Below the pieces are notes generated by a model, which saw only the letters and a program-made list of their open reading frames with translations, was not told the DNA's origin and did no database searches. From Helianthus annuus (lineage: Eukaryota; Streptophyta; Magnoliopsida; Asterales; Asteraceae), in NCBI RefSeq assembly GCF_002127325.2, contig NC_035433.2:145607472-145671471 (forward strand): DNA of 64,000 nucleotides. The letters run 5' to 3'. Positions 47,956-58,055 of the stretch are shown here, in pieces (the first letter of the stretch is position 1; the number at the start of each line of letters is the position of its first letter). The position numbers and the translations under genes were made by a program.

Positions 47956-48948
47956 CTCTAATAAAAAACTAATAAATTGACTTGAAACTCTCCTTAAGAG
48001 TTTATCTTCCATATGAATAGTCTAGTAAATGATTTTAATTTCATTAAATTCATATAAATACCACACCATCACTTTACGGTGATTTAATTCCTTGAAGCCA
48101 ATCAAACATCAACTTCAATGTATGACATTTTATTTCTAAATCACACAAAGCATTAAAACAATGCTACAACAAATTGCTTATATAAAATGTCTACATAAAA
48201 CATTTCAAAGCATTTGTATTTTAACCATTTTAACAATCGTGTTAAAATGAAAGAAATGCTAACGCGCACGTTAGAAATGTTAACTTTTTCACAAAATGTT
48301 AATTCGACTTGCTAAAAGCACATATATGGTTCAAATAAATAAGTCATTTCTAATACCCACGTTAGAAACCAAACAATTAAAAATTGCTTCCAAACTAATG
48401 CGTTTCATGAACGTTTCTAACATACATGTTAGAAGACAAATGATTACAAAAATCATTATAAGACTTATTTGTTCATATCAATCCATTGGTGGATGAAAAG
48501 TCTACTTTAAATAGAGACTTAATTAGAGACTTAATTAGAGACATAAAACTCTAATCAAGTTACATAAAACTCTTATTTAAAGACATAAAAAAACTCTACT
48601 GAAGAGAATTTAACGTTTACAAAAAAACGCATGGTTTACACTAATAAACCCGATCTAACACAAAAGTTAGAAAAATTAACGATTCCCAAAATCCTTTCAA
48701 ACCAAACGTTGGAACCAAAACTATTCGTTTTGTACCACGGTATAGGATTTAAGATTTTATCTCAATCTCAAAAAATCCAAACACAACAAGTTATACTACA
48801 TACATATTTCCCAAAAAAAATATTTATAAGATCATAACTTCTAAAAATATTTTTTTATTCTATTATAAATCCTTTCGTAAACCTAAAATCCTTATATATA
48901 AGGTTTTTTAAGATTGTACCAACAATCTCACGAAATCTGTTTTAAGTT
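47956..48948. other. Outer-element interior, right part, non-coding
   Basis: It continues the interior interrupted by Copia, with the same CTCTAATAAAA and ACATAAAAC motifs. The frames at 48296-48496 and 48631-48837 have no recognisable domain. No gene. Confidence 0.55.
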
Positions 48949-49681
48949 TGTAGGAAATAGGTTCACCTTTTGTAAAATATAATTACAAAATATATCATAA
49001 CGAGACTCTCGTTATTCGTAGGAAATATCATTGTACAATACCGGTTGCAATAACTAAATAAAAGAATATAAATATAATTATATATACCAATCTTGATTCA
49101 AGCCGCATCTCTGGTGAGTCCTTCACGCGCACTTGATAGCATCCTAGACTCGAGTATTCATCATGTTGAGTCTTGAAAAATACTCCTTGACTGCAACAAA
49201 GAGCACACTAAAACAATGACGATTTTGGTTGAGGCACGTGTTCAACACGCTTCCCTTAAAACAGATTTCGCGCTTCTACTAAAGATGACACGTCTGTCTC
49301 CCAGGGTACAACAGCCGAAGCAGTCTGTACTGCCGGAGATGGCTCACCGGCCCAAGGTTACATCAGGTAATTATAGTGTTTGATCTCATGTGGTGGAAAC
49401 AAGTAGAGAGTACTCATCTCTCTAGTTGGTGTTCAAGTGTTCATACTACTTCTAGTATTCTTCATGTATCAAGCAATGCCCTATTCTAGTTGTAACAAAA
49501 AAAAAAAAAAACACATATCCTACTATTTGAACAAGAATAGTGAAAGGATTCAATTAATTTTTCACTTAATTAGTCACTTAATTAGAGACTTAAAAACTCT
49601 AATAAAACTAATTAAATACTCAAGAGTTACTCTTTAACTTACCACATGAATATTCTAATTAATATTTATAATTTCATTAAA
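48949..49681 (-). repeat. Right LTR of the outer element, first part
   Basis: Homologous to 38975 up to ATAATTTCATTAAA. It is interrupted here by the Helitron and resumes at 54496. Near 49494-49511 an A-run is slightly longer than in the left LTR. Confidence 0.93.
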
Positions 49682-49779
49682 TCTATTATCTATATTAAAA
49701 CAAAACACTTTGGTGCCACTTGGCAGTAACTTAAGCCAATCTCTGCCACGTGGCAATGTGATATTCCTCCTCTATTGAT

Positions 49780-50420
49780 TTTGAGCGGCATTTTATTTTC
49801 TCAATAAGCGGCTTCTCAAACACGGCTTCTCATCCGTGTCATTCAAAAACCCTAATTCTATCAAACACAAAAACTCTCATCTAGGTATCTTTATCATCTT
49901 CAACATGCTTTCAGATCTTGAAGATCCATCCAATTCTCCTTTTCCTTCGTTCATCCCTTTTCATTATCATCGATTTTCTTTTGTCTTCCCCTTTCATAAT
50001 CCTCTGTAAACCCTAGAGGAGTCTACACCAGTTCTTCGAGGTTACTGATTCAATCTGATGGAATGATCGATCTTTATTCAGGCATTTGGAGAGAGGGAAA
50101 TGGTCGATATTTACTGGCCTTTTGGATCTTTATTTACTGTTCTCTCATACTCTTTGTGGATTAGGGTTTTTTTGTTTCCATTGTTCCTCTTCATCGGATA
50201 ATCCCTCATTCGCATTTTGTTTGGAGAAAACCTAGCCGCAGTCCATGGAATCAAGGTATTCATCTTCTTTTTGTATCAATCAGATCAAGAAACTGAACAT
50301 TCTTGACCCAGATCGCACTCTGTTTCCTCTTTCAACAAATCGATCATCAAATCGGAGCTTCAACTGTTCTCCATGGGTACGTACTTCATCTGATTCACTA
50401 TTGAAACCTCTATGATGATA
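49780..50420 (+). promoter_or_regulatory. Leader / promoter-like region in the Helitron
   Basis: It contains AAAAACCCTAATTC, pyrimidine-rich stretches, an ATGGAATCAAGG followed by TATTCATC, and ATGGGTACGTAC. This resembles a plant 5' UTR with introns and short coding starts. The equivalent position in the other Helitron has a similar layout. It could drive transcription of the captured exons. Confidence 0.35.
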
Positions 50421-50832
50421 AACATCGTGATTTTATAATTCCAATATGTAGATCTATGTTTTCCTGCAAGATCCGATTTTCATATTCATTCGTCTTTTTA
50501 GGGTTTCATAACAATCGATCTGTTTACAACTACATCAAGATATGATTTATGATTGCGATATTAAGATATTATTATGATAAGGTGTTCTTATGTGATCTTT
50601 GTAGATCCAACATAGATTTTTTTCAATATTTATTGTTGATTGTTATCTTGATTTTTTTCATCTTTTGATTTGTGAATCGTTTGATATTAGGTTATATTAT
50701 GATTTCTTTCTTTTAATCATGTTGATCTCTGGTATGTATGTAGGTATTATTATTATTCATAAATTATTCTTCTTTATGAAAGATCATTTGTTCAAAATTG
50801 TAAATTTATTTCATTTATAATGTTTCTTGATC

Positions 50833-50834
<2 letters not shown>

Positions 50835-50870
<36 letters not shown>
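50835..50870 (+). repeat. T36 homopolymer
   Basis: An uninterrupted run of about 36 T within the Helitron. It could be the poly(A) of an inserted retroposon on the minus strand, but no retroposon body is recognisable beside it. Confidence 0.85.
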
Positions 50871-50872
<2 letters not shown>

Positions 50873-51622
50873 CATGAGTTGTGAATCTTGAATTATTGAA
50901 CCTTGATCTTTGATGGGTAATTGTTGATTGTGACGATTTTGTTAGTTGGTGGCTTCGTTGTTGTTGATAGTGAGATTGAAATGATAACTTTTTGTACATG
51001 ATCTGATAATAATTTGTTTTGTTTATTGGATTTTAACTTAGTTTAATTTTTTGTTGTATTTATTGAGATTTTGTAGCTTATGTTTGTTGTCATCAGTGAC
51101 ATCATCAGATGTTTTTTCATCAGTTGAAAATTGCTTACAATGTAAATTCTTGAAATTCAATTGTGTTTGAACCCAAATAGGATCATTGGATATGATAATA
51201 AGGGATGTTTGGATGTGTGATGATATGATTATTTAAGGGTCAAATAATTACTTTAATAGTAGCCCTAGCAAAATTGGCCATCAAAGGATAGATGAAAATT
51301 GCTTATATACCTCTGTTTTATATGTAACGAAACCGTGTTTTATTAGGGGCGGTTATGTGATTATTTGAACAAGTTTTTTTACTGTACATTTATAAAAAGA
51401 AGATTTTTTTACTATACATTCAGGGGTATCCTAATATTTGATCAGAGGTATCCGATACATAAAACGAAGAAAAAAAATGTGCACTTTGTCAAGAAAGTTG
51501 AGAGGTATTCTGGGCATCCCCTAGCCCCACGTAGAACCGCCCATGTTTATGATTATATGATTATTTTGGAAAATTGCTTATAAACTTTTTATTTTATTTA
51601 TAATGAAACTATTTTTTATCAG

Positions 51623-51753
51623 GGGTGAACAAAGCACGAACGTTTACATATGCACAGTTAGTGAAGGCAACTGAACATTTTAAAGCTGCTTATTTCTTGG
51701 GTGAAGGTGGAATTGGCAAAGTTTATAAGGGAAAATTTGAAGATTCTGATCAG
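51623..51753 (+). pseudogene. Captured receptor-like kinase exon (subdomain I)
   Basis: A 131-bp exon bounded by ATCAG and GTTAGTG reads ARTFTYAQLVKATEHFKAAY then FLGEGGIGKVYKGKFEDSDQ. This is the start of the kinase domain in plant receptor-like cytoplasmic kinases: the F-Y-QL--AT--F region and the glycine-rich loop GxGxxGxV. The family usually has LGEGGFGKVYKG; here the phenylalanine is isoleucine. The next exon, with the catalytic lysine in a VAVK motif, is missing, so no kinase can be made. The closest group by memory is RLCK VII / PBL-type. Confidence 0.85.
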
Positions 51754-51818
51754 GTTAGTGAAAATCGGTCTTTGTTTTGTTGTATTTTAGAGGTATATTC
51801 TTGACTTTTGTGACTCAG

Positions 51819-51903
51819 GATGCGTATGGAGGCTCTGGCATTGTTTCCACGAGGGGAGGCTGGAGGCTACCTGGTCAGCAAGGCGGGCTAAACAATTTGT
51901 GAT
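51819..51903 (+). pseudogene. Exon-like block, unknown donor
   Basis: Bounded by GACTCAG and GTAAGTG, both strong splice sites. It reads DAYGGSGIVSTRGGWRLPGQ and QGGLNNL, ending in a stop just before the donor in this frame. I do not recognise the parent gene. Confidence 0.5.
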
Positions 51904-52088
51904 GTAAGTGCCAAACAACAAGGTCCTTTGTATCTTATGTGTGTTTAATAATTGTTCCATTTTTTGTTTTTGTTGAAACTAAAGGATAATGGCCTTCGTA
52001 CTAATTTTTCTACATATTTTGGAGCTATAATGTGCAATTAGAGCTAACAAAAAATGAAATTTAATCATCGTATTCATTATTTGAATAG

Positions 52089-52175
52089 AGCCAAGATGAG
52101 GATATTATTGATTGTTTACACATATCTCAACAACCATCTTTTGGTCATCCTTTCCTTAAAGACGATAAAGTCCAG
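52089..52175 (+). pseudogene. Exon-like block, unknown donor
   Basis: Bounded by TTGAATAG and GTTTC. It reads SQDEDIIDCLHISQQPSFGH then PFLKDDKVQ without a stop. The composition is unlike the flanks and typical of coding sequence. Parent unknown. Confidence 0.5.
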
Positions 52176-52423
52176 GTTTCTTCGCTGTTGCGGATATTTG
52201 TGTTTTTTAAGATGACCATGGATTTTTTTCATCATTTTAATCTTACGCTAAAAGTTGTGTGTTTGTGTGTTGCATGGTTCTAGATTTTTATTAAACGGCT
52301 CAAACGGGGTCCAACAGGTCAGTTTTATTCATAGCTACACATTGATATTCTTGATTTTTCCACCATTTAGATAAATATGTCACCAACACTGTTGCTTTAT
52401 TTCATCATATTAATCTTTAGTGA

Positions 52424-52632
52424 TGTGCATTTGGTACCGGGTACCGGTACCGAATTTCCCGTACCGAATTGGTACCCATTTTTTGTCGTTTTCGGTACCG
52501 GTACCGGTTCGATACGATACGGGTAGTTTATCCGATTTTGCCTTCAAATACCGGTACCGTAGCGTACCGTACTGCACATTTTTGGAGCGAATTTCGGTAC
52601 CGGTATTTTCGGTACCGGTACCTAATTGATCT
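52424..52632. repeat. GGTACCGGTACC-rich foldback inside the Helitron
   Basis: Many overlapping GGTACCGGTACC palindromes occur, with ends GTACCGGGTACCGGTACCG and CGGTACCGGTACC. A divergent relative lies at about 59165-59390. It is probably a small MITE or a fragment of one. The whole segment is a hairpin-rich block. Confidence 0.6.
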
Positions 52633-52846
52633 TACGTAAAATTGTTAGTAAGTTTTGGTGAAGAAAATTTGCAAGAACTTCTGCACATGATTATTGACTT
52701 CTGCACATGATTTTCTTTAGACAAACCATACCATGGAAGAAACTATAAGCAATTCAACTCTAATTGGTATGCAAAAATCAATTTTGTAGTTTTGTAAGTA
52801 TTTGACAAAAATATCATGTAATTTCCGATCTAATTGTTGTCGCCAG

Positions 52847-52921
52847 GCCAAAAGGGCAGCTCTGATGGAATGATGGATATCGACACTCGCTATAGCTTAC
52901 GACATAGAAACAAACTCTATT
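52847..52921 (+). pseudogene. Exon-like block, unknown donor
   Basis: Bounded by CGCCAG and GTGAGT. Frame QKGSSDGMMDIDTRYSLRHR then NKLY is open. Parent not recognised. Confidence 0.45.
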
Positions 52922-53159
52922 GTGAGTACAACACCAGTGGCGTTTTTTCTTCCTTAGGTAATTCAGAATCATGTTTATTGATCCTTCGCTGGGCAACACT
53001 ATCTCAGTGACTTGACTGTTTCTGTATGCAGTTTCCTTAACCATATAAGCATATAACTTTTATAGCTTTATGTAGCTTGCTTATATTTTTCTATAATATC
53101 CGGCTGCGATTGTTTACTGTTGTGAGCTCAATTAATTGTGTGGATTCAATCCTTTTGAG

Positions 53160-53256
53160 CTGATCCGAGATACTAACTCAAATTTTGTTAACGATGCCCC
53201 GTTGGGTTCAGAAACTCTCAAGGAAATACTTGAAAACACCATTTACAATCGCTTTG
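53160..53256 (+). pseudogene. Exon-like block, unknown donor
   Basis: Reads LIRDTNSNFVNDAPLGSETL then KEILENTIYNRF, followed by GGTTAGT, a plausible donor. It is coding-like but I cannot name the family. Confidence 0.45.
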
Positions 53257-53360
53257 GTTAGTTTTGAAACTATTGAAACATGTTTTGTCTATAAAACCCA
53301 TCATTTGATGTTTTCCGATTTGTGTGATATCTAATGTGTTTTTGTGTTTATGCATCTAAG

Positions 53361-53435
53361 GTTGGTGACCAAGATGAAAAGCTGGCAGAAGGTATCAAGC
53401 TTTATGCTATACCAACCACCTCAACTACAAAGCGG
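53361..53435 (+). pseudogene. Exon-like block, unknown donor
   Basis: After CATCTAAG it reads [20 protein letters not shown], an open segment that looks coding. The right boundary is uncertain; the open frame continues to about 53480. Parent not recognised. Confidence 0.4.
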
Positions 53436-53590
53436 TCAATACTTTTAAAATTTGATTTTAAAAGGAATAGTGTCTGTGCATAGAATTTGCATCAGGTATG
53501 ATTCGCGCTATTTTGAAAATTTTACCGGTTAAATTTATGTATGTATTTCTTTTTTATTTTATTTTATTTAAGTTTGGCGATTTGATGCAG

Positions 53591-53673
53591 GGTGGAAGCT
53601 TAGGGTCTTTTTCCCTGGACATAAGTAGGCTGTTGCAGCTTTGTGATGAAGACGATGATGGTGTAACCAGCGG
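53591..53673 (+). pseudogene. Exon-like block, unknown donor
   Basis: Bounded by TTTGATGCAG and GTAAGCTG. It reads GGSLGSFSLDISRLLQLCDE then DDDGVTS, open throughout. The acidic C-terminus may be a linker. Parent not recognised. Confidence 0.5.
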
Positions 53674-53848
53674 GTAAGCTGCCCCAAAACCCGACCCAGA
53701 TGCTCACAACATTAGCCCAAATTCTATTGTGAACAACACGGTAAATGACATTACCCACGTGAAGGTGAATACGATAATTATAAACATTGTTAGTTTTCTA
53801 ACTGAAATGTGTTTTGAGTAGGTTAATAACTTACCGAAGCATTTGTAG

Positions 53849-54203
53849 GGAGTGTTACCAGAACTTTGGGTATTCCAAATACCATCTTTTCTTAACTGGA
53901 AGTAAAGATGGGGATGTAAAGCTTTGGGATGATAAAAGGGCAAAATTGGTATCATTGGCCAAAAATACATGATAGACAACCTTCATTCAACCGCTCAAGA
54001 GGATTTAGAGTGGTCAGGGTATACCATTTTTACCCTTTTAGTTTAATTTTTTGTTTAGTAGATAATAACATGAGGTTTACACTTGAATTTTAAATTAAAG
54101 ATTGAAACACTGTGATAGATATTTAGGTTGTTTCAAATTGTTTTTTTTTTCATGTGGCGGTGATGGTTCAGTTAAGGTGGTTCAACTTAGAGAATTACTA
54201 TGA
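53849..54203 (+). pseudogene. Captured WD40-protein C-terminus, frameshifted
   Basis: The first exon (53849 to about 54018, after TTTGTAG) reads YHLFLTGSKDGDVKLWDDKR then AKLV, a WD40 repeat with its terminal W-D. A one-base frameshift follows, then YHWPKIHDRQPSFNRSRGF. The last exon (about 54150-54203) reads CGGDGSVKVVQLRELL and a stop TGA. The order and the stop match the C-terminus of plant DmX/Rav1-like (RAVE complex) WD40 proteins, from memory. The frameshift and missing upstream repeats make it non-functional. Confidence 0.75.
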
Positions 54204-54495
54204 TCCACATGGCCCATGGCCTGTACAGTCCAGTCCTGTAGGCAACCTGTGACCCATGGTTGGTTTTTTACTAATTTCTTTCAACCTCTTTGGATAACAA
54301 TAACCTGAATGGTTTCACTAAGAAGTGAATGGGTCAAAAGTATGTCATGCATGGTTGAAAGTTGATTCGATGAATGCTATTAATTTGCAGGGCAATGGAA
54401 TGGGTGAATTCTTTGTATCAGTTAAATTTATAATGCCGGTAGATATTATTTATTTGTGTTAAGCCACCCGCGAAAGTCGCAAGATCTTAGGCTAG

Positions 54496-54535
54496 TTATA
54501 AATATATTTAATATCCATTTATCAAATTTCCAACA
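54496..54535 (-). repeat. Right LTR of the outer element, last 40 bp
   Basis: TTATAAATATATTTAATATC...TTTCCAACA completes the LTR interrupted at 49681. It is followed by the GGAAG duplication at 54536-54540. Confidence 0.93.
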
Positions 54536-54540
54536 GGAAG

Positions 54541-54987
54541 TAGGAGATTTTGTTTTACAACAACTATGCACTAGACTATCACTTGTTGACTTTAGATTCT
54601 TTGAGGTTTTCCATCTCAATTTGATAAAAAATGATTCTTATGCACTGAATCTTTTCTAATCAAACTTAACAAGCTTCCTTATGACCAGCAAAATATATGA
54701 TCAAAACAAGATCCGCAGCACATAGAATTCAAAAGCATCGACCCCACGTTTTGACAGGTTCGATTTTTTTTAATATTATATCAAAACAAGAACCTCAGTG
54801 CATGAAAAAAGAGAAATTTTAGATATTTTTTGTATAAATTATTACACTTTCCGTGGTGCTTTAACATAATGAAGTTGCACGATATTGCAAAACATTTATT
54901 TTATTGAAAGAAAAAACACATCAATAATATTTTTTGTTTAATCACAAACAACTACATTTTATAGAGAAAAAGTAAGAATAGGTTAGA
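54541..54987. other. Spacer, no gene
   Basis: AT-rich sequence. The flank just right of the outer element continues from the sequence left of 38970, which was one locus before the insertion. Nothing coding is recognised. Confidence 0.5.
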
Positions 54988-55461
54988 GGGTGTTTGTTTT
55001 TTTTTTTTAAAGATCTTCAGGACCTCTTATGTCTACCCCATGCAGATCATGCGTAGACGCTTGAGTCTGCAGTATGTTTGTTTTCTCGAATACCTTTCAT
55101 TAAATAATGTCTGCGCGACCTCTTTTTGGTGCAGACATGGATCAAGGTCTTCATACCTCTTCTCCTTTTTTCCCCAGATGCAACAACTGCCCTAGTTTCT
55201 TCTCCCCTCCTCCTCCTACGTCGCCGACCACCCCTCCTCCTCCTCCACACCGCCGACCTCCTCCTCCTCCCTCTCCGCCGGCCACCCCTCCTCCACCTTC
55301 CTCTCTGTCGGCCATCCCTCCTCCTTCCTCTCTGCCAGATCTCTCTCTCTACTCTCCACCGGAATATACCTTTTCCAGCAACCTTCCGGTCACAATCATC
55401 TTTCAACTAGGTTTCCGGCGTCGTTTCAGTTAGCGATCTCGTTCGATTAAACAAAACCGAC

Positions 55462-55665
55462 ATGAGTACCGGTGACCTTCTCAACATCGAGCCACAAGAG
55501 CTTCAGTTTGCTTGTAAGAATTCAGATGAAACCATTGCTTCTATTACTTTATTTCATGTTTCATGTTCTGATTTCGGATCTGTTACCTTTGCGCATATCA
55601 ATATGTGGTTCGATTGTGTGTTGTATAGTTGAATTGAAGAAGCCGATCTCATGTCTCATGTTTAA
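55462..55665 (+). pseudogene. Captured VAP27-like gene fragment (MSP domain start)
   Basis: Exon 1 (55462-55513) reads MSTGDLLNIEPQELQFA, the N-terminus of plant VAMP-associated protein 27 (VAP27), which ties the ER membrane to partners through its MSP domain. A phase-1 intron with GTAAG...TTGTATAG borders runs from 55514 to 55628. Exon 2 resumes as FELKKPISCLM, the next conserved block of the MSP domain (the family usually has FELKKQISCSL). Homology then stops and an unrelated TTTAAATTC-rich repeat follows, so only about 30 residues remain. The intact reading phase across the intron is strong evidence that genomic DNA, not mRNA, was captured. Confidence 0.88.
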
Positions 55666-55800
55666 ATTCGGAATTTTGATTATGTGAATAAGTTGATTAT
55701 TGGTGTTTAAATTCTGAATTTTGATTATGTTAATAAGTTGATTATAGGTGTTTAAATTCTGAATTTTGATTATCTTAATAAGTTGATTGGTGTTAAGAAG
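55660..55800. repeat. ~57-bp tandem repeat beside the captured fragment
   Basis: TTTAAATTCTGAATTTTGATTAT followed by AATAAGTTGATTATTGGTG occurs about three times (near 55661, 55707 and 55752) just after the end of VAP27 homology, perhaps part of the second intron or a local expansion. Confidence 0.7.
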
Positions 55801-55927
55801 TTAAAAAACAAACAGTCTTTCTCTTGCAGACTGCAGAGGTTTAGTCCACCTCTTAAACTAAATGTGTCTGCAGATGTGGTCCGCAGACTGCAGACGTTTT
55901 ACCTCTGAAAAAAACAAACGAACACCT

Positions 55928-56090
55928 AAAAAACTACATCACCTATAACACTAGTTACCACAATTTATCCTTCCTCTTTTAAAGCCAAGCTTGTTTTCCT
56001 ACGTTTAAAGAAATTTTTAATATGTAATAGACTTTGGTTGTTTAATACATACCGATATCTATAAAAACATAAAAGAGTCGGCCTGGTTCA
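55928..56090. other. Spacer, nothing recognised
   Basis: A short AT-rich spacer between two TIR elements. Confidence 0.5.
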
Positions 56091-56099
56091 TACAAAGTT

Positions 56100-56601
56100 G
56101 GAAAATTGAATTTAAATAATTCAAACTGGCTGTTTTTACTCAATAATAATCTCAACTGAGTTTATTCCCGACAGTGGTCTCAACTTTTTCATTTTGTCTT
56201 TATAATGGTCATCCGGTTAAAAACATAACAAAGTTAAGTTTTTTTCCAAACTAAAAACCGATGTTTTCGGGCTTTTGATCAGAACGATGATACGACTTGA
56301 TTGATTTAAAACTTACCTCGAATCGGTGCTCCAAACGAAGAAAACAGAGCTTCAATTCAGGCGTTTAAACTTCCAATTAACAAAAATCAAGCCGTTTGTA
56401 GCACCGTTTCGAGGTAAGTCTTGCATTAGTCGACTCGTATTCTCGTTCTGATCAAAACCTCTAAAACATCGGTTTGTAATTCGGAAAAAAAAAACTTACC
56501 TCTCTTAAATAAAAAAGTTTGAAACACTGTCAAGAATAAACTCAGTTGAGATTATTATTGGCAAAAAACATCAGGTTCAAATTATTTAAACTCAATTTGG
56601 C
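56100..56601. mobile_element. Mutator-like foldback MITE (502 bp)
   Basis: The two halves are inverted: AATAATAATCTCAACTGAG and its inverse near the ends, and GGTTTTTAGTTTGG-like inner arms. Target duplications TACAAAGTT (56091-56099) and TAAAAAGTT (56602-56610) match at 8 of 9. It shares the GCTTTTGATCAGAACGA core with the elements at 57841 and 58593. Confidence 0.8.
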
Positions 56602-56610
56602 TAAAAAGTT

Positions 56611-57840
56611 ATGTTGTATTATATTAAACGTATTTTTTAAAAACTTAACATAGTCATGTTGCTTGATACAAAAAAAATGGAGCTTTTTTATATTTAATAT
56701 AAAAATATAATAGAGTTTGATTTTTTACTTAGCTCCATCAACTCAATGTGACACCTAGTGAAAGTTTCAAAGTCTTTGGTGCCTGATTTGGGTAAGCAAC
56801 CGACATCTATTATCCCAATATGACGTCAAGTGGGATTTAAAAAAAAGTATAATTATCATACTGTCAAGGCATTTCAATCGACCTAATAATCTAATATGGT
56901 TTTTGTGTATTTTGTATGCTACGTCACTCTTATATATGGAGAGTGTCACACTTATTAAATTGTATAATTGTCTACAGGGGTTCTATTTTTTTTTAAAGAA
57001 TGATAAGGTGGATGCTTGCTTGTGATTAGTAGTGCTTACAATTTCAGACATGGATACGAAAACATGATACAAAACGATCTAACTTTAATAGGTTCGTGTT
57101 TAAACCTTATCAGGTTTCGTGTCTCAAACAAGTCGACATGACAAAACCTGTTAATTTTCGTGTGGTGTTTGTTTTTACCTGTTTCGTGTCCGTATCTTAA
57201 TAGGTCGTGCCTCACATGATAAGCTAGACCTAGACTCCACACTCCACTCCTCTATGGCAAGCTTGTGTCTTAGCAGGTCGTTTCGTGTCTTAACAAGTCA
57301 TGTTCGTGTCATTACAGATCGTATGATACGCTTGTAAGCTTATCCGTGTCTTAACAGGTTATGTTCGTGCTACCTGTTTATTATCCGGTTCGTGTTCCTA
57401 TTTGGAAAAATTGACACAATAAGATTTTATGTAGTATATGTATTTACCTATATCATGTCCGTGTCTTAACAGGTTGTGTCTGATATAAAATGAAAACCCT
57501 ATTGATTAGGTAATAAAACTAAATCAACAAGCACATGCAATTTCTAAAAGATAGCATTATTCCGCCATGGTTGATGATGTGGCAGCTGACCGGAGGCATC
57601 TTTAAGACATGTTGGCATCTTTAAACATTAGTATCGTAGTGAATACATCCTCTTACGAAGTTATGATTTTTGTTATTTATGACATATTTTTTCAATAAAG
57701 ATTTCTAGTTTTACAAAAGTTTTGAATTTTTAAATATTATTTCTTTTGTACTTTTTACAGAGTTTTGAAATAGTATTTGCTTGGTAATAAAATGGCATGG
57801 TTTTATTAAATTTTAAAAAATCGCACAATTAAGCTATATA
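56611..57840. other. Non-coding, with a CGTGTCTTAACAGGT-type repeat
   Basis: Between about 57060 and 57490 the motif TTCGTGTCTTAACAGGT recurs, degenerate, five or more times in tandem-like spacing. Both sides are AT-rich and no gene is recognised. The frames at 56767-56949 and 57036-57242 are probably chance. Confidence 0.5.
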
Positions 57841-58055
57841 TGGGGAAATTGGGCTGTAATAATTCATACTAACGCCATTGGCCATTGGCAGATCCACTTT
57901 GAATATTCCTCCTGCCAGTCCAACCTTTCACTTATTTGTCCTTCATCGGTCCCTCGTTAAAAAAACTTAACAGAGTTAAGTTTTTTTCCGAACTACAAAA
58001 AATGTTTTAGGCCTTTTGATCAGAATGATAATACGGGTCGATTGACGCTATCAGA
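57841..58055 (+). mobile_element. Half of a Mutator-like MITE
   Basis: GGGGAAATTGGGCTGTAATAA starts as in the element at 58593 and runs through AAAAACTTAACAGAGTTAAG to GATCAGAATGATAATACGGG. The expected inverted second half is missing, so the copy is truncated. Confidence 0.65.

Larger units (their letters stand above)
49682..54495 (+). mobile_element. Helitron carrying multiple gene fragments (4.8 kb)
   Basis: The insertion site is proven by the uninterrupted sister LTR: host CATTAAA|TTATAAAT is split exactly between A and T. The element starts TCTATTATCTATATTAAAAC and ends with a CCCGCGAAAGTCGC hairpin, then AAGATCTTAGGCTAG, a canonical CTRR end. Both ends resemble those of the Helitron at 30491-37240. 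It has no Rep or helicase. Instead it carries a leader-like region (49800-50400, with AAAACCCTAA) and at least eight short exon-like blocks with AG/GT borders between 51623 and 54203. The sources include a receptor-like kinase and a WD40 protein. Confidence 0.95.
38975..54535 (-). mobile_element. Outer LTR element, non-coding (LARD-like), nested host
   Basis: Two LTRs of about 771 and 773 bp (38975-39745, and 48949-49681 joined to 54496-54535) begin TGTAGGAAATAGG and end TTTCCAACA on the plus strand. A perfect 5-bp duplication GGAAG lies at 38970-38974 and 54536-54540. The G-rich GTAGGGGAT abutting the left LTR on the minus strand is a likely polypurine tract, which makes the element minus-oriented. 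After removing the nested Copia and Helitron, about 4.4 kb of interior remains with no retroviral domain in any frame. It is best described as a large retrotransposon derivative. I found no standard Met-tRNA primer site. Confidence 0.85.
54988..55927. mobile_element. TIR element carrying a VAP27-like gene fragment
   Basis: The left end GGGTGTTTGTTTTTTTT and the inverse of the right end AGGTGTTCGTTTGTTTTTT are inverted copies. Inner TCTGCAG-rich segments occur on both sides (about 55060 and 55830-55900). The ends suggest the hAT type, but I found no matching 8-bp duplication. The interior includes a CTCCTCC-rich leader on the plus strand (about 55190-55360), a 5' UTR-like stretch and the first exon, intron and part of exon 2 of a VAP27-like gene. 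No transposase is present, so this is a Pack-type element. Confidence 0.75.

Noticed and set aside
55047..55406. Arg-rich 119-codon frame on the minus strand and Pro/Leu-rich frames on the plus strand
   Set aside because: They are artefacts of the CTCCTCC-rich leader upstream of the VAP27-like ATG.
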